64,000 nucleotides of DNA from Halegenticoccus tardaugens (lineage in GTDB: Archaea; Halobacteriota; Halobacteria; Halobacteriales; Haloferacaceae): contig NZ_SDIC01000001.1 of the NCBI RefSeq assembly GCF_004116405.1, forward strand, positions 186,001 to 250,000, read 5' to 3'. Both the position numbers and the translations under genes were made by a program. Under the pieces are notes generated by a model that saw only the letters and a program-made list of their open reading frames with translations, ran no database searches and was not told where the DNA came from. Positions 25,586-34,661 of this stretch are shown here, piece after piece (the first letter of the stretch is position 1; every line of letters starts with the position of its first letter).

Positions 25586-26020
25586 TCACTCGTCGGGGTG
25601 ATAGCGAACCGTCAGCACGGGCGCGTCGGACGTTCGGACGACGCGCGCCGTGACGCTCCCGAGCAGGTACCGTTCGAGGCCGCGACGCCCGTGCGTTCCC
25701 ATGACCACGAGGTCGATGTCGTGTTCCCGCACGTACTTGGTTATCACCCGCTCGGGCGACCCGGGAGTCACCTCCGTCTCCACGGGGACGTTCGCCTCCG
25801 CCGCCGCCTCGGCGACGCGCTCGACCGCCCGCTCGCCCTCCTTTTCGAGCTCCTCGGCGAAGGCCGGGAAGTTCACGTCGACGGTGCCGTACGCCGCGGT
25901 GTCCACGACGTACAGCGCGTGCAGCGTCGCGCCGTACTCCGCGGCGAGGTCGACCGCCCGCTCGACCGCGCTCTCTGCGGCGTCGCTCCCGTCCGTCGGA
26001 ATCAGGATGCGTTCGTACAT
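25586..26020 (-). CDS. Universal stress protein (UspA family)
   Basis: A 144-aa single Usp domain, cytoplasmic, of the ATP-binding type. It has MYERILIPTDGSDAAESAVERAV at the start and the nucleotide-binding MGTHGRRGLERYLLGSVTARVVR (Gx2Gx9GS pattern) near residues 107-129. It ends VLTVRYHPDE. It lies 142 bp after hisS on the same strand. The role is probably stress adaptation; no specific partner is visible. Confidence 0.92.
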   Translation of the reverse strand: MYERILIPTDGSDAAESAVERAVDLAAEYGATLHALYVVDTAAYGTVDVNFPAFAEELEKEGERAVERVAEAAAEANVPVETEVTPGSPERVITKYVREHDIDLVVMGTHGRRGLERYLLGSVTARVVRTSDAPVLTVRYHPDE

Positions 26021-26162
26021 GTCGTCCTCCGTGAACGGGTTCGACCGCGGAAGAGTTAAGAGTGGCTACCGGTTCCCGCGGCGGGGGAATTGCGCGGCGA
26101 CCCGTCGGGACCGCGCGACGAGTTCGCGGCGGCGGCTCGCCGATCGCGGCGCTGATCGCCGA

Positions 26163-27464
26163 TCACGCCGCGAAGTCGTCGTACGAGGGCGCGTCGCGGT
26201 CGCCCGGGAAGTCGTCGACCGGCGCGGTCGTCTGCTCGCCCGAGGCCATGTCCTTGACGGTCACCTTGTCGTTTTCGAGGTCGCGCTCGCCGACGATGAC
26301 GACCGTCCGGGCGTTGACGCCGTCGGCGTACCCCATCTGCGCGCCGAAGCTCCGGCCGGCGACGTCCGTCTCGACGACGTTGTCCCGCTCGCGGAGGTCG
26401 CGGGCGATCCGGGCCGCCGTGGGGCGCGTGTCGCCGACCGAGAGCACGTAGTAGTCCGTCGAGAGCGCCTCGTCGGGCCAGACGTCTGCGTTCTGGAGGA
26501 GGAGTTGGAGGGTGGCGTCGCCGAGTGCGACCCCGACCGCGGGCGTCGGCCGGCCGCCGAAGTCCTCGATGAGGTCGTCGTACCGGCCGCCGCCGAAGAC
26601 CGCGCGCGACACCCCGCCGGTCGTGTCGAAGCACTCGAAGACGACCCCGGTGTAGTAGTCGAGCCCGCGGGCGGTTTCGAGCGAGAGGGTGCAGTACTCG
26701 CGCGCGCCGAAGTCGTCGGCCGCGTCGAGGACGGCCCGCAGGTTGCCGACCGCGTCCGCGACCCGGTCGGTGCCGGCGAAGTCCGTGAGTTCGTCGAGAT
26801 CCCCCGATTCGAGGAGCGAGTCGAACTGTCGGGCCTCGTCGTAGTCGAGGCCGGCGTCGACGAGCAGGTCGTGGTACTCCTCCTCCGCGATCTTCGCGCT
26901 CTTGTCGACGGCGCGGATTGCGGCGCGGACGTCCACGTCGGCCTCGAACGAGGCGAGCAGGCCGCCGAGGATGTCGCGGTGGGAGACGCGGAACTCGAAC
27001 TCCTCGCCGGTGAGGCCGAGGTCCGTCATCGCGTCGGCGGCGAAGGCGAGGACCTCCGCGTCCGCGGCCGGATCCGCCGAGCCGAACACGTCCACGTTCG
27101 TCTGGTAGAACTCGCGGAACCGGCCCTGCTGGGGCTCCTCGTACCGCCAGAACGGCCTGGTCGAGTACCACTTGATCGGCTTCGACAGCTCCTGTTGCTT
27201 CGCGACGACCATCCGCGCGACGGTCGGCGTGAGTTCGGGCGTCATGGCGACCTCGCGGCCGCCCCGATCCGTGAACGAGTACAGCTCGTCGACGATCTCC
27301 TCGCCCGACTTGTCGACGTACATCCGGGTCCGCTCCAGCGCCGGCGTGCCGACCTCGCGGAAGCCGTAGCGGCGCGCGGCGGACTCCGTCGCGTCGACGA
27401 CCGTCCGTCGCGCCCCCATCTCGCCGGGGTAGAAGTCGCGGAATCCCTTGAGTCGCTCGTACAT
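26163..27464 (-). CDS. hisS: Histidine--tRNA ligase
   Basis: Class II synthetase charging tRNA-His. The start ATG 27462-27464 (MYERLKGFRDFYPGEMG) gives 433 aa. Motif 1 is within REVGTPALERTRMYVDKSGEE. Motif 2 is FWRYEEPQQGRFREFYQTNVDVFG. The histidine-specific ARGLDYYTGVVFE is near 255-268, motif 3 is FGGGRYDDLIEDFGG, and an anticodon-binding domain forms the C-terminus. It is divergent from the second stress protein gene at 27582. Confidence 0.95.
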   Translation of the reverse strand: MYERLKGFRDFYPGEMGARRTVVDATESAARRYGFREVGTPALERTRMYVDKSGEEIVDELYSFTDRGGREVAMTPELTPTVARMVVAKQQELSKPIKWYSTRPFWRYEEPQQGRFREFYQTNVDVFGSADPAADAEVLAFAADAMTDLGLTGEEFEFRVSHRDILGGLLASFEADVDVRAAIRAVDKSAKIAEEEYHDLLVDAGLDYDEARQFDSLLESGDLDELTDFAGTDRVADAVGNLRAVLDAADDFGAREYCTLSLETARGLDYYTGVVFECFDTTGGVSRAVFGGGRYDDLIEDFGGRPTPAVGVALGDATLQLLLQNADVWPDEALSTDYYVLSVGDTRPTAARIARDLRERDNVVETDVAGRSFGAQMGYADGVNARTVVIVGERDLENDKVTVKDMASGEQTTAPVDDFPGDRDAPSYDDFAA

Positions 27465-27581
27465 TGTATTGCGTCGTGGTTCGCACAGCGGCCGCTTGAA
27501 GGCTGTCCTTTGGGGGCGGAGAACACCCGTCGCCGATCCTGAACAACGACTATCAGTCAGGGACGCCATTTCCCAACCGAA

Positions 27582-28031
27582 ATGACACTACTGGTGCCGT
27601 TTGACGGCTCGGCGCTCTCGGAGGCGGCCCTCGCGCGGGCGACCGAGTTCGGTGGACTCATGGACGAGGAGGTCGTCGCGCTCACGGTGATCCCGGAGGA
27701 CGCGGACTACGCGCTGGAACGCGGCTGGATCGGGGAGGCCGAACCGTTCGACGTGGAGACCGTCGAGGGGTCGATGCGCCAGCGCGTCTCCGAACTCGCG
27801 CCGGAGGCCACGTTCCGGACGGCGATCCCGCAGGGCGACGACCCGACCGCCACGCAGGCGATGGACGTCGCGCGCACCGTCCGCGAGGTCGCCGCCGACG
27901 TCGGTGCCACCATCGTGTTCGTCGGGAGCGAGAACGCGGGCCGGGTCTCCGCCCCGCTGTCGAGCGTCGGAAACCCGATCTCGGAGGACCCGCGGTACGA
28001 CGTGCACATCGTCCGTCACGCCGGGCGGTAG
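27582..28031 (+). CDS. Universal stress protein-like protein
   Basis: A 149-aa Usp-fold protein starting MTLLVPFDGSALSEAALARA. The N-terminal beta-alpha units are clear, but the C-terminal ATP loop is altered (VFVGSENAGRVSAPLSSVGNPI), lacking the Gx2Gx9G(S/T) signature of its neighbour at 25586. It may not bind ATP in the usual way. It is divergent from hisS and convergent with the QueA-like gene. Confidence 0.8.
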   Translation: MTLLVPFDGSALSEAALARATEFGGLMDEEVVALTVIPEDADYALERGWIGEAEPFDVETVEGSMRQRVSELAPEATFRTAIPQGDDPTATQAMDVARTVREVAADVGATIVFVGSENAGRVSAPLSSVGNPISEDPRYDVHIVRHAGR

Positions 28032-28076
28032 GGCGGCTACGTCGGTCGGCGGAACGGGCGGCGGGAGGGCGGGCGA

Positions 28077-29153
28077 CTACCGCTCGGGCAGCACGAGGTG
28101 GCTGTCGCCGAACTCGTGCCACAGGTACCCCGCCGCGATCGCCGCGTCGTACGCCCCGCGGATCGTCTCCCGGCCGGCGATCGCGTGCAGCATCGCGAGG
28201 TGCGTCGTCTCCGGGTCGTGCATCCCGGTCAGGAGACCGTCCGGCACCGCGACCCCGCGTCTCGGGGTGACGAACGCGCGGGTGAATCCGCTCGCCGGTC
28301 GGACGCTCCCCCCGTCGGCGTCGAACGCGCTTTCGAGCGCCCGAACGACGGTCGTCCCGACGGCGACGACCCGACGCCCGTCGCGCTTCGCGGCGGTCAC
28401 CGCGCGGGCCGTCGCGGCGGGCACTTCGAACGGCTCGCCGTACAGCGGATTCCAGTCGTCCTCGCAGCCGCACTCCAGCGCGTCGTACTCGACTTCGAGG
28501 CTCGACACCCCCGCGTGGAGCGTGAGCGTCGCGATTCCGACCCCCGCCCCCCGGAGTCGCTCTACGACCCGTTCGGTGAACGGTCGCGCGGCCGACGGCA
28601 TCTCGGCGCTGCCGGGGCGCGCGGCGAAGTGCGTCTGGTAGGCCGAAAGCGGCTGCGGTTCCGCGAGGTAGCCGTAGCGGATCGGCTCGCCGGCGTCGAC
28701 CATCGCCTCCCGGAGGTCGCCGTCGAACCGGACGAAGGTGAGCCTCGGGATCTCGGGATAGTGGGCGACGACGCGGCCGACGAGGGCGGAGACGGAGATT
28801 TCGTCGCCCGGCCGCAACCCGATCGGCCCCGGCTCGGCCGGCCCGAACCGGGGTTCGACGAGCCACAGGCCTCCCCCGTAGTCGGTCGAGGCGTTCAGGA
28901 GGAACTCGCCGTCCGGCCCCGTCGCCGGGAGGCTGGCCGCGAGCGTGCCGCTGTCGTTGACGACGAGCAGATCCCCCGGATCGAGGAACTCCGCGAGTTC
29001 GAAAAAGCGCGCGTGGGCGTGCTCGCCGCCGCGGCTGACGAGCAGGCGCACGTCGTCGCGGGCGAGACCCCGCGCCTCCGGGGGTAGGGTCGCATCCAGT
29101 CCCGACGGCCGATCGAAGCTGAAGTCCGCGAGCTCCATCCCGACGTCCGTCAC
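28077..29153 (-). CDS. QueA-like S-adenosylmethionine:tRNA ribosyltransferase-isomerase family protein
   Basis: The 358-aa product resembles QueA, which in bacteria transfers a ribosyl group from SAM to preQ1 in tRNA. Recognisable are ELADFSFDRP, LLVVNDSGTLAASL (NDTRVxxARL-like), GIATLTLHAGVSSLEV (the THVGxGTFxPV-like region is degenerate), VVAVGTTVVRALES, and the C-terminal HLAMLHAIAGRE. The GTG start at 29151-29153 is chosen because it overlaps the SDR stop (GTGA), with ATG at 29138 as an alternative. Archaea make archaeosine, not queuosine, so the substrate is open. Coupling to an SDR suggests a two-step pathway. Confidence 0.78.
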   Translation of the reverse strand: MTDVGMELADFSFDRPSGLDATLPPEARGLARDDVRLLVSRGGEHAHARFFELAEFLDPGDLLVVNDSGTLAASLPATGPDGEFLLNASTDYGGGLWLVEPRFGPAEPGPIGLRPGDEISVSALVGRVVAHYPEIPRLTFVRFDGDLREAMVDAGEPIRYGYLAEPQPLSAYQTHFAARPGSAEMPSAARPFTERVVERLRGAGVGIATLTLHAGVSSLEVEYDALECGCEDDWNPLYGEPFEVPAATARAVTAAKRDGRRVVAVGTTVVRALESAFDADGGSVRPASGFTRAFVTPRRGVAVPDGLLTGMHDPETTHLAMLHAIAGRETIRGAYDAAIAAGYLWHEFGDSHLVLPER

Positions 29154-29857
29154 GCCTCCCACCTCTCGCCTTGCGCTTCGAACCGCCGCCCGGTGACGTC
29201 GAGCGGGTCCCTGCCGAGCAGCCACGCCCAGAACGGGAGTGTGATCTCGGGCAGCGGACGATCCGAGATATCCTCGCCCGGAAACGCCCGCTGGTGCATG
29301 TCCGTCCGCAGGTCGCCGGGGTCGACGCTCGCGACACCCACCTCGGACTCCTCGGCGGCGAGCGCGCGCGTCAACTGGTCGAGCGCGGCCTTGCTCGCGC
29401 CGTAGCCACCCCAGCCGGGGTACCCCTCCACGGCGGCGTCGCTCGTCACGTTCACGACCAGCCCGCCCGCCTCGCGCAGCGCGGGCAGGAGCGCCCGCGT
29501 CAGCGCCAGCGGCGCGACGACGTTCACGCCGAGCACGCGCTCGAACTCGTCGAGGGGGTACTCCGAGAGCGGGGGGAGCGGCGACGGGCCGAGCGCGGAG
29601 GCGTTGTTCACGAGCAGGTCCAGCGAACCGCGAGCCTCGACCAGTTCGCGGAGTTCCGCGCGGTGGTCGGGATCGGCGACGTCGCCCGCGACGGCGACGA
29701 CCCTGACCTCGAACGCGGCGAGCGCGTCGGCCCGCTCGTCGAGCGCCGTTTCGTCCCGAGCGGTGACGACGAGGTCGTACCCGAGTCCGGCGAGGAACGC
29801 CGCGAGAACGGCACCGTGCCCCTTACTCGCGCCCGTGACGAGGGCGAGAGGTGGCAT
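29150..29857 (-). CDS. Short-chain dehydrogenase/reductase
   Basis: A 235-aa classical SDR. The cofactor loop LVTGASKGHG (TGxxxGxG) is at residues 6-15, NNASALG near 85, catalytic Ser in NVTSDAAVEG, and YGASK for Tyr and Lys near 150. An Arg after the second strand (TARDE) suggests NADP(H). The stop overlaps the GTG of the QueA-like gene, so the two are translationally coupled. The substrate is unknown. Confidence 0.87.
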   Translation of the reverse strand: MPPLALVTGASKGHGAVLAAFLAGLGYDLVVTARDETALDERADALAAFEVRVVAVAGDVADPDHRAELRELVEARGSLDLLVNNASALGPSPLPPLSEYPLDEFERVLGVNVVAPLALTRALLPALREAGGLVVNVTSDAAVEGYPGWGGYGASKAALDQLTRALAAEESEVGVASVDPGDLRTDMHQRAFPGEDISDRPLPEITLPFWAWLLGRDPLDVTGRRFEAQGERWEA

Positions 29858-29987
29858 CAGGACCCCCTCGACCCGCGTCGTTTCGAACCGTCGGCGAATC
29901 GCTCACGAGTGACTTCCATACCGTACGCGAGGCTCGCGGGCGGCTTAACGGCGCGCTGAATTCGGATTCAGTAAGGGATTCGTCGCG

Positions 29988-30866
29988 TCACAGCGCGATG
30001 AGCGACACGCCAACGACCGCGAGCACCGCCGCGCCGAGCCGCAGTCGAAACGCCTCCTCGCGGAGGACGATCCCGCCGAGCACCACGGCGACGATCGCCT
30101 GCGTGTTGATGACCGGCGACGCGATGCTCGCGGGGACGGCCGCGAAGGCGAGGGAGGTGACGTGCTCGCCGACGGCCACCGCCGCGCCCGCGGCGGCGAG
30201 CTTCGGTGCGTCCCGACGAACCGTCTCCGGCCACGACCGGAGGGCCGCGGGCAGGAGCACGACCAGCACGCCGCCGAGGAGGACGAGCACCCACGCCTGC
30301 AGCGGCAGGCCGAGGTCCTGGAGCGCGAGCCGCTTGCCGATGTCGCCGACGGCGAAGCAGGCGGCGCTCGCGAGCGCCAGTTGCGCCGCGCGCGACGTCG
30401 CCGCCTTCCGGATCGGCGCGAGCAGACTGCCCGACCGGTAGTTCGCGACGTACACCGCGAGCGTGGCGACGAGGACGCCGACGAGCTGTACCGGCGTGAG
30501 GTGCGCGCCGAGCAGCCCGATCTCGATCGGGAGCACGAACACGGGGACGATCTTGTTGATCGGCGCGACGTACGACACTTCGCCGACCTCCAGCGCCCAG
30601 AGGAAGACGACGAGCGCCACCGCGATCGAGACGACGGTGACGAGCACGACGCCGGCCGTCGCGAGGGTGGCGTTCGAAACGGCGTCGGCGACGGCTCCGC
30701 CGGGGAGCGTCGCGGCCGCGAAGGGGAGGTACCAGACGATCGCGAAGCCGTAGACGAGAACCGAGAGCGCCGTCGCGGGATAGTCGTCGAAGTAGCGTTT
30801 CAACCCGAACAGGTAGCCGCCCCACACGAACGCCGCGACGACGGAGTAGGCGATGCCGATGTCCAC
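29988..30866 (-). CDS. EamA/DMT-family membrane transporter
   Basis: A 292-aa protein with ten predicted membrane segments in two EamA repeats, starting MDIGIAYSVVAAFVWGGYLFGLK. The middle loop is short (YRSGSLLAPIRKAATSRA). The C-terminal half shows PVINTQAIVAVVLGGIVLREEAF, typical of the family. The sequence is clearly different from the DMT protein at 1792. Substrate is unknown. It is on the same strand as the PP-loop gene, 93 bp after it. Confidence 0.85.
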   Translation of the reverse strand: MDIGIAYSVVAAFVWGGYLFGLKRYFDDYPATALSVLVYGFAIVWYLPFAAATLPGGAVADAVSNATLATAGVVLVTVVSIAVALVVFLWALEVGEVSYVAPINKIVPVFVLPIEIGLLGAHLTPVQLVGVLVATLAVYVANYRSGSLLAPIRKAATSRAAQLALASAACFAVGDIGKRLALQDLGLPLQAWVLVLLGGVLVVLLPAALRSWPETVRRDAPKLAAAGAAVAVGEHVTSLAFAAVPASIASPVINTQAIVAVVLGGIVLREEAFRLRLGAAVLAVVGVSLIAL

Positions 30867-30959
30867 GGTCGACGTTCAGGCGACGGCGTGAAGAGCGGTT
30901 CGGATCGACGGCGCACGCGGGAGAGCGCACGGCCTCGGATGCGCCCGGGGTCCGGAACC

Positions 30960-31613
30960 TCAATCGCCTCTGCGGCCGCGGACGTACGTCTGCTCGTGGG
31001 CGGGAAACACCTCGGCCACCGCCTCCGGGCCGTGTCGTTCACCGAGCAAGTGGCGGAGCTCGCCCTCGTAGTCGGACTTCGGGATCGACTCGCTCGGACC
31101 GGATTCGACGGCGAGCGTCGAGGCGACCAGCCGGTCGACCGCCCGGCGGCCGAAGCCGGAGAGCGGGGCGAGGTAGTCGACGCCGTGGCGGTCTTCGAGG
31201 CTCTGCGCCTGCGCGCGCGACACCGTCGGGACGCGGTCGTCGCGGCGCGTGCCGTCAGCGACCGCGGCGACGCCGTCGGACGAGCGAAGCGAGTTCGACG
31301 AGCTGCCGTTCGCTTCGCTCGCGTCGTCGCCGAGCTCCGCGACGGTTTCGAGCGCGTGCTCGTGGACCCGCTGGATGCCGTTTCGCGGGTAGCCGTCGGC
31401 GAGCATCCGGTCGATCGCCTCCGCCGCGACGGCCTCGTCCAGTTCGACGGTCTCGAACGGGTAGCCGAGGCTCTCGGCCGCCCGCGCGGCGTGTTTCCAG
31501 TCGTCCGTCGCGCCGAAGTGCGCCGTGACGAGCGTCACGTCGTAGAACGAGTCGAGGAGGAGGGCGGCGAGCGAGGAGTCCTTGCCGCCGCTGTAGAGGA
31601 GCGCGAGCTCCAT
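30960..31613 (-). CDS. PP-loop ATPase-family protein
   Basis: A 217-aa N-type ATP pyrophosphatase domain with the PP-loop LLYSGGKDSSLAALLL (residues 6-21). Relatives act in tRNA thiolation, argininosuccinate or diphthamide synthesis, but no second domain is present here and the reaction is unknown. I recall this as a haloarchaeal family always near pdcd5 and rps19e. The stretch around residues 98-118 (EANGSSSNSLRSSDGV) is encoded by an inverted repeat (31281-31292 with 31310-31321) and looks like an in-frame repeat insertion in a surface loop. It starts 4 nt after the pdcd5 stop. Confidence 0.82.
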   Translation of the reverse strand: MELALLYSGGKDSSLAALLLDSFYDVTLVTAHFGATDDWKHAARAAESLGYPFETVELDEAVAAEAIDRMLADGYPRNGIQRVHEHALETVAELGDDASEANGSSSNSLRSSDGVAAVADGTRRDDRVPTVSRAQAQSLEDRHGVDYLAPLSGFGRRAVDRLVASTLAVESGPSESIPKSDYEGELRHLLGERHGPEAVAEVFPAHEQTYVRGRRGD

Positions 31614-31617
31614 TCGG

Positions 31618-31968
31618 TCACCGACGGCGGATGTTGAAGCTCTTCGAGTCGGGCTTGAGTTCGCGGAGCAGGTTCTTCATCTGCTCCTCGTCGATCTTCC
31701 CCTGGACGCGGCCGCTCTGTGCGAGGGCGACGATCTGTCGTTCGACCTGCTCCGCGAAGTCGGGTTTGCTCATCTGGACGGCGTTGAGCCGCTGGCGAGC
31801 GCCGTCGGTGAGGAACTGCCGGAGCAGCGCGTCCTTCTGGGCCTCGGCCTGCTGGCGCGCGGCCTCCTCGGCCTCGCCGCCCTGCTCTTCCTGCGCCTGG
31901 TCCTGCAGCTCCTGCATCTTCTGCCGGCGCAGCTCCTCCAACCGTTCGTCGTCGGGATTTCCGCTCAT
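31618..31968 (-). CDS. DNA-binding protein of the PDCD5 family
   Basis: A 116-aa protein of the archaeal/eukaryotic PDCD5 (TFAR19) family, a basic-ended three-helix fold reported to bind DNA. The sequence runs [21 protein letters not shown], a long Gln/Glu-rich N-terminal helix, then [29 protein letters not shown] and a terminal SFNIRRR, all typical. The operon order rps19e - pdcd5 - PP-loop gene is the usual archaeal one, 95 bp after rps19e and 4 bp before the PP-loop gene. Confidence 0.92.
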   Translation of the reverse strand: MSGNPDDERLEELRRQKMQELQDQAQEEQGGEAEEAARQQAEAQKDALLRQFLTDGARQRLNAVQMSKPDFAEQVERQIVALAQSGRVQGKIDEEQMKNLLRELKPDSKSFNIRRR

Positions 31969-32063
31969 ACGTACACAGTTCCCGGTAGGACAGGAAAACG
32001 GTTACGGACGCGAAACGCGGGGGCGTTCGGTCGGTTCCAACGCTGACGTCCGGCGAAAATCGG

Positions 32064-32519
32064 CTACGCGTAGCGTTCGAGGTCGGGGCGGTCGAGCCGC
32101 TCGAAGGCGGCCGCGGCGGCGTCGTCGAGGAAGCTGCGGCCCTCGGGCGTGATGCGGCGTCCCTCGCCCTTCGCGGTCTCGACGAGCCCCTCCTCTTCGA
32201 GCTGCTGGAGCGCGGTCCGGACGATCTTCTTGCCGCCGGTCTCCTTTCGAGCCTTCGCGACGCGGTAGCGGTTCGTGCCGCGCTTTCGGCCGCCGTACTC
32301 GACGGCGAGGCGCTCGATTCCGATGGGGCCCTTGATGGCGACCTTGCGGAGGACGCTCCCGGCGCGGACGTACCAGAAATCGTCGTCCTGCGGCGGAAGC
32401 TCCCGGTTCGCTCCGGTCTTCGAAAACTGCATCCACTCGGGCTCCTCGATTCGGTCCTCGAGGCGATCGGAGAGCTCCGCGATGAGCTCGTCCGTCGGGA
32501 CGTCGTAGAGGGTTACCAT
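32064..32519 (-). CDS. rps19e: 30S ribosomal protein S19e
   Basis: Archaeal/eukaryotic small-subunit protein of 151 aa. It has MVTLYDVPTDELIAELSDRLED at the start, WMQFSKTGANRELPPQDDDFWYVRAGSVLRK in the middle, then GGRKRGTNRYRVAKA and a winged-helix-like C-terminal half ending in the variable FERLDRPDLERYA tail. It is the first gene of the rps19e - pdcd5 - PP-loop operon. Confidence 0.95.
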   Translation of the reverse strand: MVTLYDVPTDELIAELSDRLEDRIEEPEWMQFSKTGANRELPPQDDDFWYVRAGSVLRKVAIKGPIGIERLAVEYGGRKRGTNRYRVAKARKETGGKKIVRTALQQLEEEGLVETAKGEGRRITPEGRSFLDDAAAAAFERLDRPDLERYA

Positions 32520-32558
32520 GGCTACGAGTTCTTGAGGACGCTGTTTAAACCCATCGTA

Positions 32559-33587
32559 TTAGGGCCGTTCCCGGACGCCGACGACGCCCATCACGGCTCC
32601 GCCGATGAGGATCGGAACCCAGTAGACGGCGCCGCGGTAGATGACGACCGCCGCGAGCGCGATCGGCTCCGTGACGGCAGGGCCCGTGGCCGCGAGGAGC
32701 AACACGACGAGCATGCTCTCGATGCCGCCCGCGCCGCCCGGGAGCGGCGTCACGCCCGCGATCGCCGCCATCGGGACGACGAACAGCGTGATCGAAAGCG
32801 GGATCGACGCGCCGATGGCCTCGAAGGACAGCCAGAGGCCGAGCATCTGGAAGGCCCAGCCGGTCGTCGACAGGAGGAGCGCCATCGCCAGCCCCCGCGG
32901 ATTCAGCGCGACGCGCTCGATCGCCTGAAAGAACCGGCCGACGCGCCGCTCGATGCTCGCCGCGCTCGGCGCGGAAACGCGCGGGAGGACGCCGGCGATC
33001 CTCTGAATGGCTGGCGTGACGCGACGAACGGCGCGGCGTTCGAGGGAGTACCGCCGCTGCCAGCCGACGTAGATGAGCGCGGGAACCGCGACCCCGAGGA
33101 CGACGACCGCGCCGACGGCGAGTTCGAGGTTCCGCCCGAGGGTCGTCTCGGTCGCGAAGTATCCCACGCCGATGAGCGCGAGGCTCATCGAGGGCACGAA
33201 GTTGAGGGTGTCGACGCTCGCGATGGCCGCGAGGCCCGTCTCGTACTCCGCGTCGGCCGTCCTGGAGATGAGAAGCGCCGTCACGGGCTCGCCGCCGGCC
33301 TGCCCGAACGGCGTGATGTTGTTCGAAAACGTCGCCCCGGCGAAGACGAGAAACGCCTTTACGGAGGAAATTTCGACCCCGAGCACCGCAAGCACCGTCC
33401 GTAGCGCCAGGCTCCAGGCGGCGAGCCACCCGATCGTCACGAACACGACGAGGGCGACGGTCGCGGCGTCCGCGGCCGAAAGCTGCGCGACGAGGCGGTC
33501 GACGCCGACGAAGGAAAACAGGATCGCGAACACGACGAGCGCGCCGGCGAACCCCACTACCGTCGTCCGAATTCTCTCGCCGACCAT
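32559..33587 (-). CDS. Lysylphosphatidylglycerol synthase-like (UPF0104) membrane protein
   Basis: ATG 33585-33587 (MVGERIRTTVVGFAGALVV) gives 342 aa with about eight membrane segments, only the membrane part of the LPG synthase/flippase superfamily. Motifs SNNITPFGQAGGEPVTALL and TPLPGGAGGIES are characteristic. Such stand-alone proteins in haloarchaea are thought to move lipids or glycolipids across the membrane, but no direct function is known. It is divergent from thiL. The upstream extension of the frame overlaps the thiL promoter and is rejected. Confidence 0.85.
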   Translation of the reverse strand: MVGERIRTTVVGFAGALVVFAILFSFVGVDRLVAQLSAADAATVALVVFVTIGWLAAWSLALRTVLAVLGVEISSVKAFLVFAGATFSNNITPFGQAGGEPVTALLISRTADAEYETGLAAIASVDTLNFVPSMSLALIGVGYFATETTLGRNLELAVGAVVVLGVAVPALIYVGWQRRYSLERRAVRRVTPAIQRIAGVLPRVSAPSAASIERRVGRFFQAIERVALNPRGLAMALLLSTTGWAFQMLGLWLSFEAIGASIPLSITLFVVPMAAIAGVTPLPGGAGGIESMLVVLLLAATGPAVTEPIALAAVVIYRGAVYWVPILIGGAVMGVVGVRERP

Positions 33588-33744
33588 GCGGCCGAATCGG
33601 CCACCGACGGCATTAAGCCACCGAAAGGAGTCAGCACCCGTCTCCCGGTTTTTCGGCGCTTCTCCCCGGTGGAGGACCGCCCGCCGAGCGGTCGGAACGG
33701 GACCTCCGGAGTCTTTACCACGTCGCCGCCGCAACCGCCGAGGC

Positions 33745-34626
33745 ATGGACGAGCGCACGGCCCTGCGCGCGATCGCGGCGGCGCTCCCGGCGGCCGGCGA
33801 CGACGCCGCGGTCGTCGACGGCACGGTCGTCACCACCGACATGCTGCACGAGTCGACGGACTTCCCGGCGGGGACGACGCGCTACACCGCGGGGTGGCGG
33901 TCGGTCGGCGCGTCCCTGTCGGACGTGGCGGCGATGGGCGCGACGGCGACGGCGGCGGTCGCGGTGTACGCCGCCCCCGCGTTCGATCCGGCGGAACTCG
34001 ACGCGTTCGTCCGCGGGGCGCGGGACGTCTGCGAGGCGGTCGACGCCGAGTACGTCGGCGGCGACCTCGACGCGCACGACGAGTTCACGGTCGCGACCAC
34101 GGCGCTCGGCGAGGCGGCCGATCCCGTCCGTCGGTCCGGCGCGTCGCCGGGCGAGGCGGTCTGCGTCACGGGGACGCTCGGGCGCAGCGCCGCCGCCCTC
34201 CGCTTTTTCGAACGCGGCGACGCGGATCGCGGAAACGAACTCTTCCGCTTCGAGCCGCGCGTCGCCGCCGGGCGGGCGCTGCGCGGCCGCGCGACCGCGA
34301 TGATGGACTCCAGCGACGGGCTGGCGCGGTCGCTCCACCAGCTCTCGGAGGCGAGCGGCTGCGGCTTCGCGGTCGACGGGGACAGGCTCCCGATCGATCC
34401 GAGCGTCGAGGAGGTAGCCGCGGACGACCGCGACGAGCGCGAGCGTGCCGTCCACTTCGGGGAGGACTTCGAACTCGTGTTCACCCTTCCCGCGGACGCG
34501 TACGAGGCGGCGCGGGGGGCGTCGCCGACCCCGATAACGCGGATCGGCCGAACGACGGCGGAAGGGACGGTGACGATGGACGGAACGAAGCTTCCGGATC
34601 GGGGGTACACGCACGCGCGTTCGTAA
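33745..34626 (+). CDS. thiL: Thiamine-monophosphate kinase
   Basis: Phosphorylates thiamine phosphate to thiamine diphosphate. The product is 293 aa from ATG 33745 (MDERTALRAIAAALPAAGDDA). It shows the GDDAAVVDGTVVTTDML segment, TAGWRSVGASLSDVAAMGA, GGDL, AMMDSSDGLARSLHQL and HFGEDFELVFTLP, the metal and nucleotide sites of the ThiL/PurM-like fold. The downstream region carries the orphan element end at 34662-34735. Its place beside the rps19e group is common in haloarchaea as I recall. Confidence 0.92.
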   Translation: MDERTALRAIAAALPAAGDDAAVVDGTVVTTDMLHESTDFPAGTTRYTAGWRSVGASLSDVAAMGATATAAVAVYAAPAFDPAELDAFVRGARDVCEAVDAEYVGGDLDAHDEFTVATTALGEAADPVRRSGASPGEAVCVTGTLGRSAAALRFFERGDADRGNELFRFEPRVAAGRALRGRATAMMDSSDGLARSLHQLSEASGCGFAVDGDRLPIDPSVEEVAADDRDERERAVHFGEDFELVFTLPADAYEAARGASPTPITRIGRTTAEGTVTMDGTKLPDRGYTHARS

Positions 34627-34661
34627 AAGCGGCGGTCGATGGGGGTAACGGGCCGATCACC

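Noticed and set aside
25586-28031. The two universal stress proteins as a recent tandem duplication
   Set aside because: They are on opposite strands, share little sequence beyond the fold, and the second lacks the ATP-binding loop.
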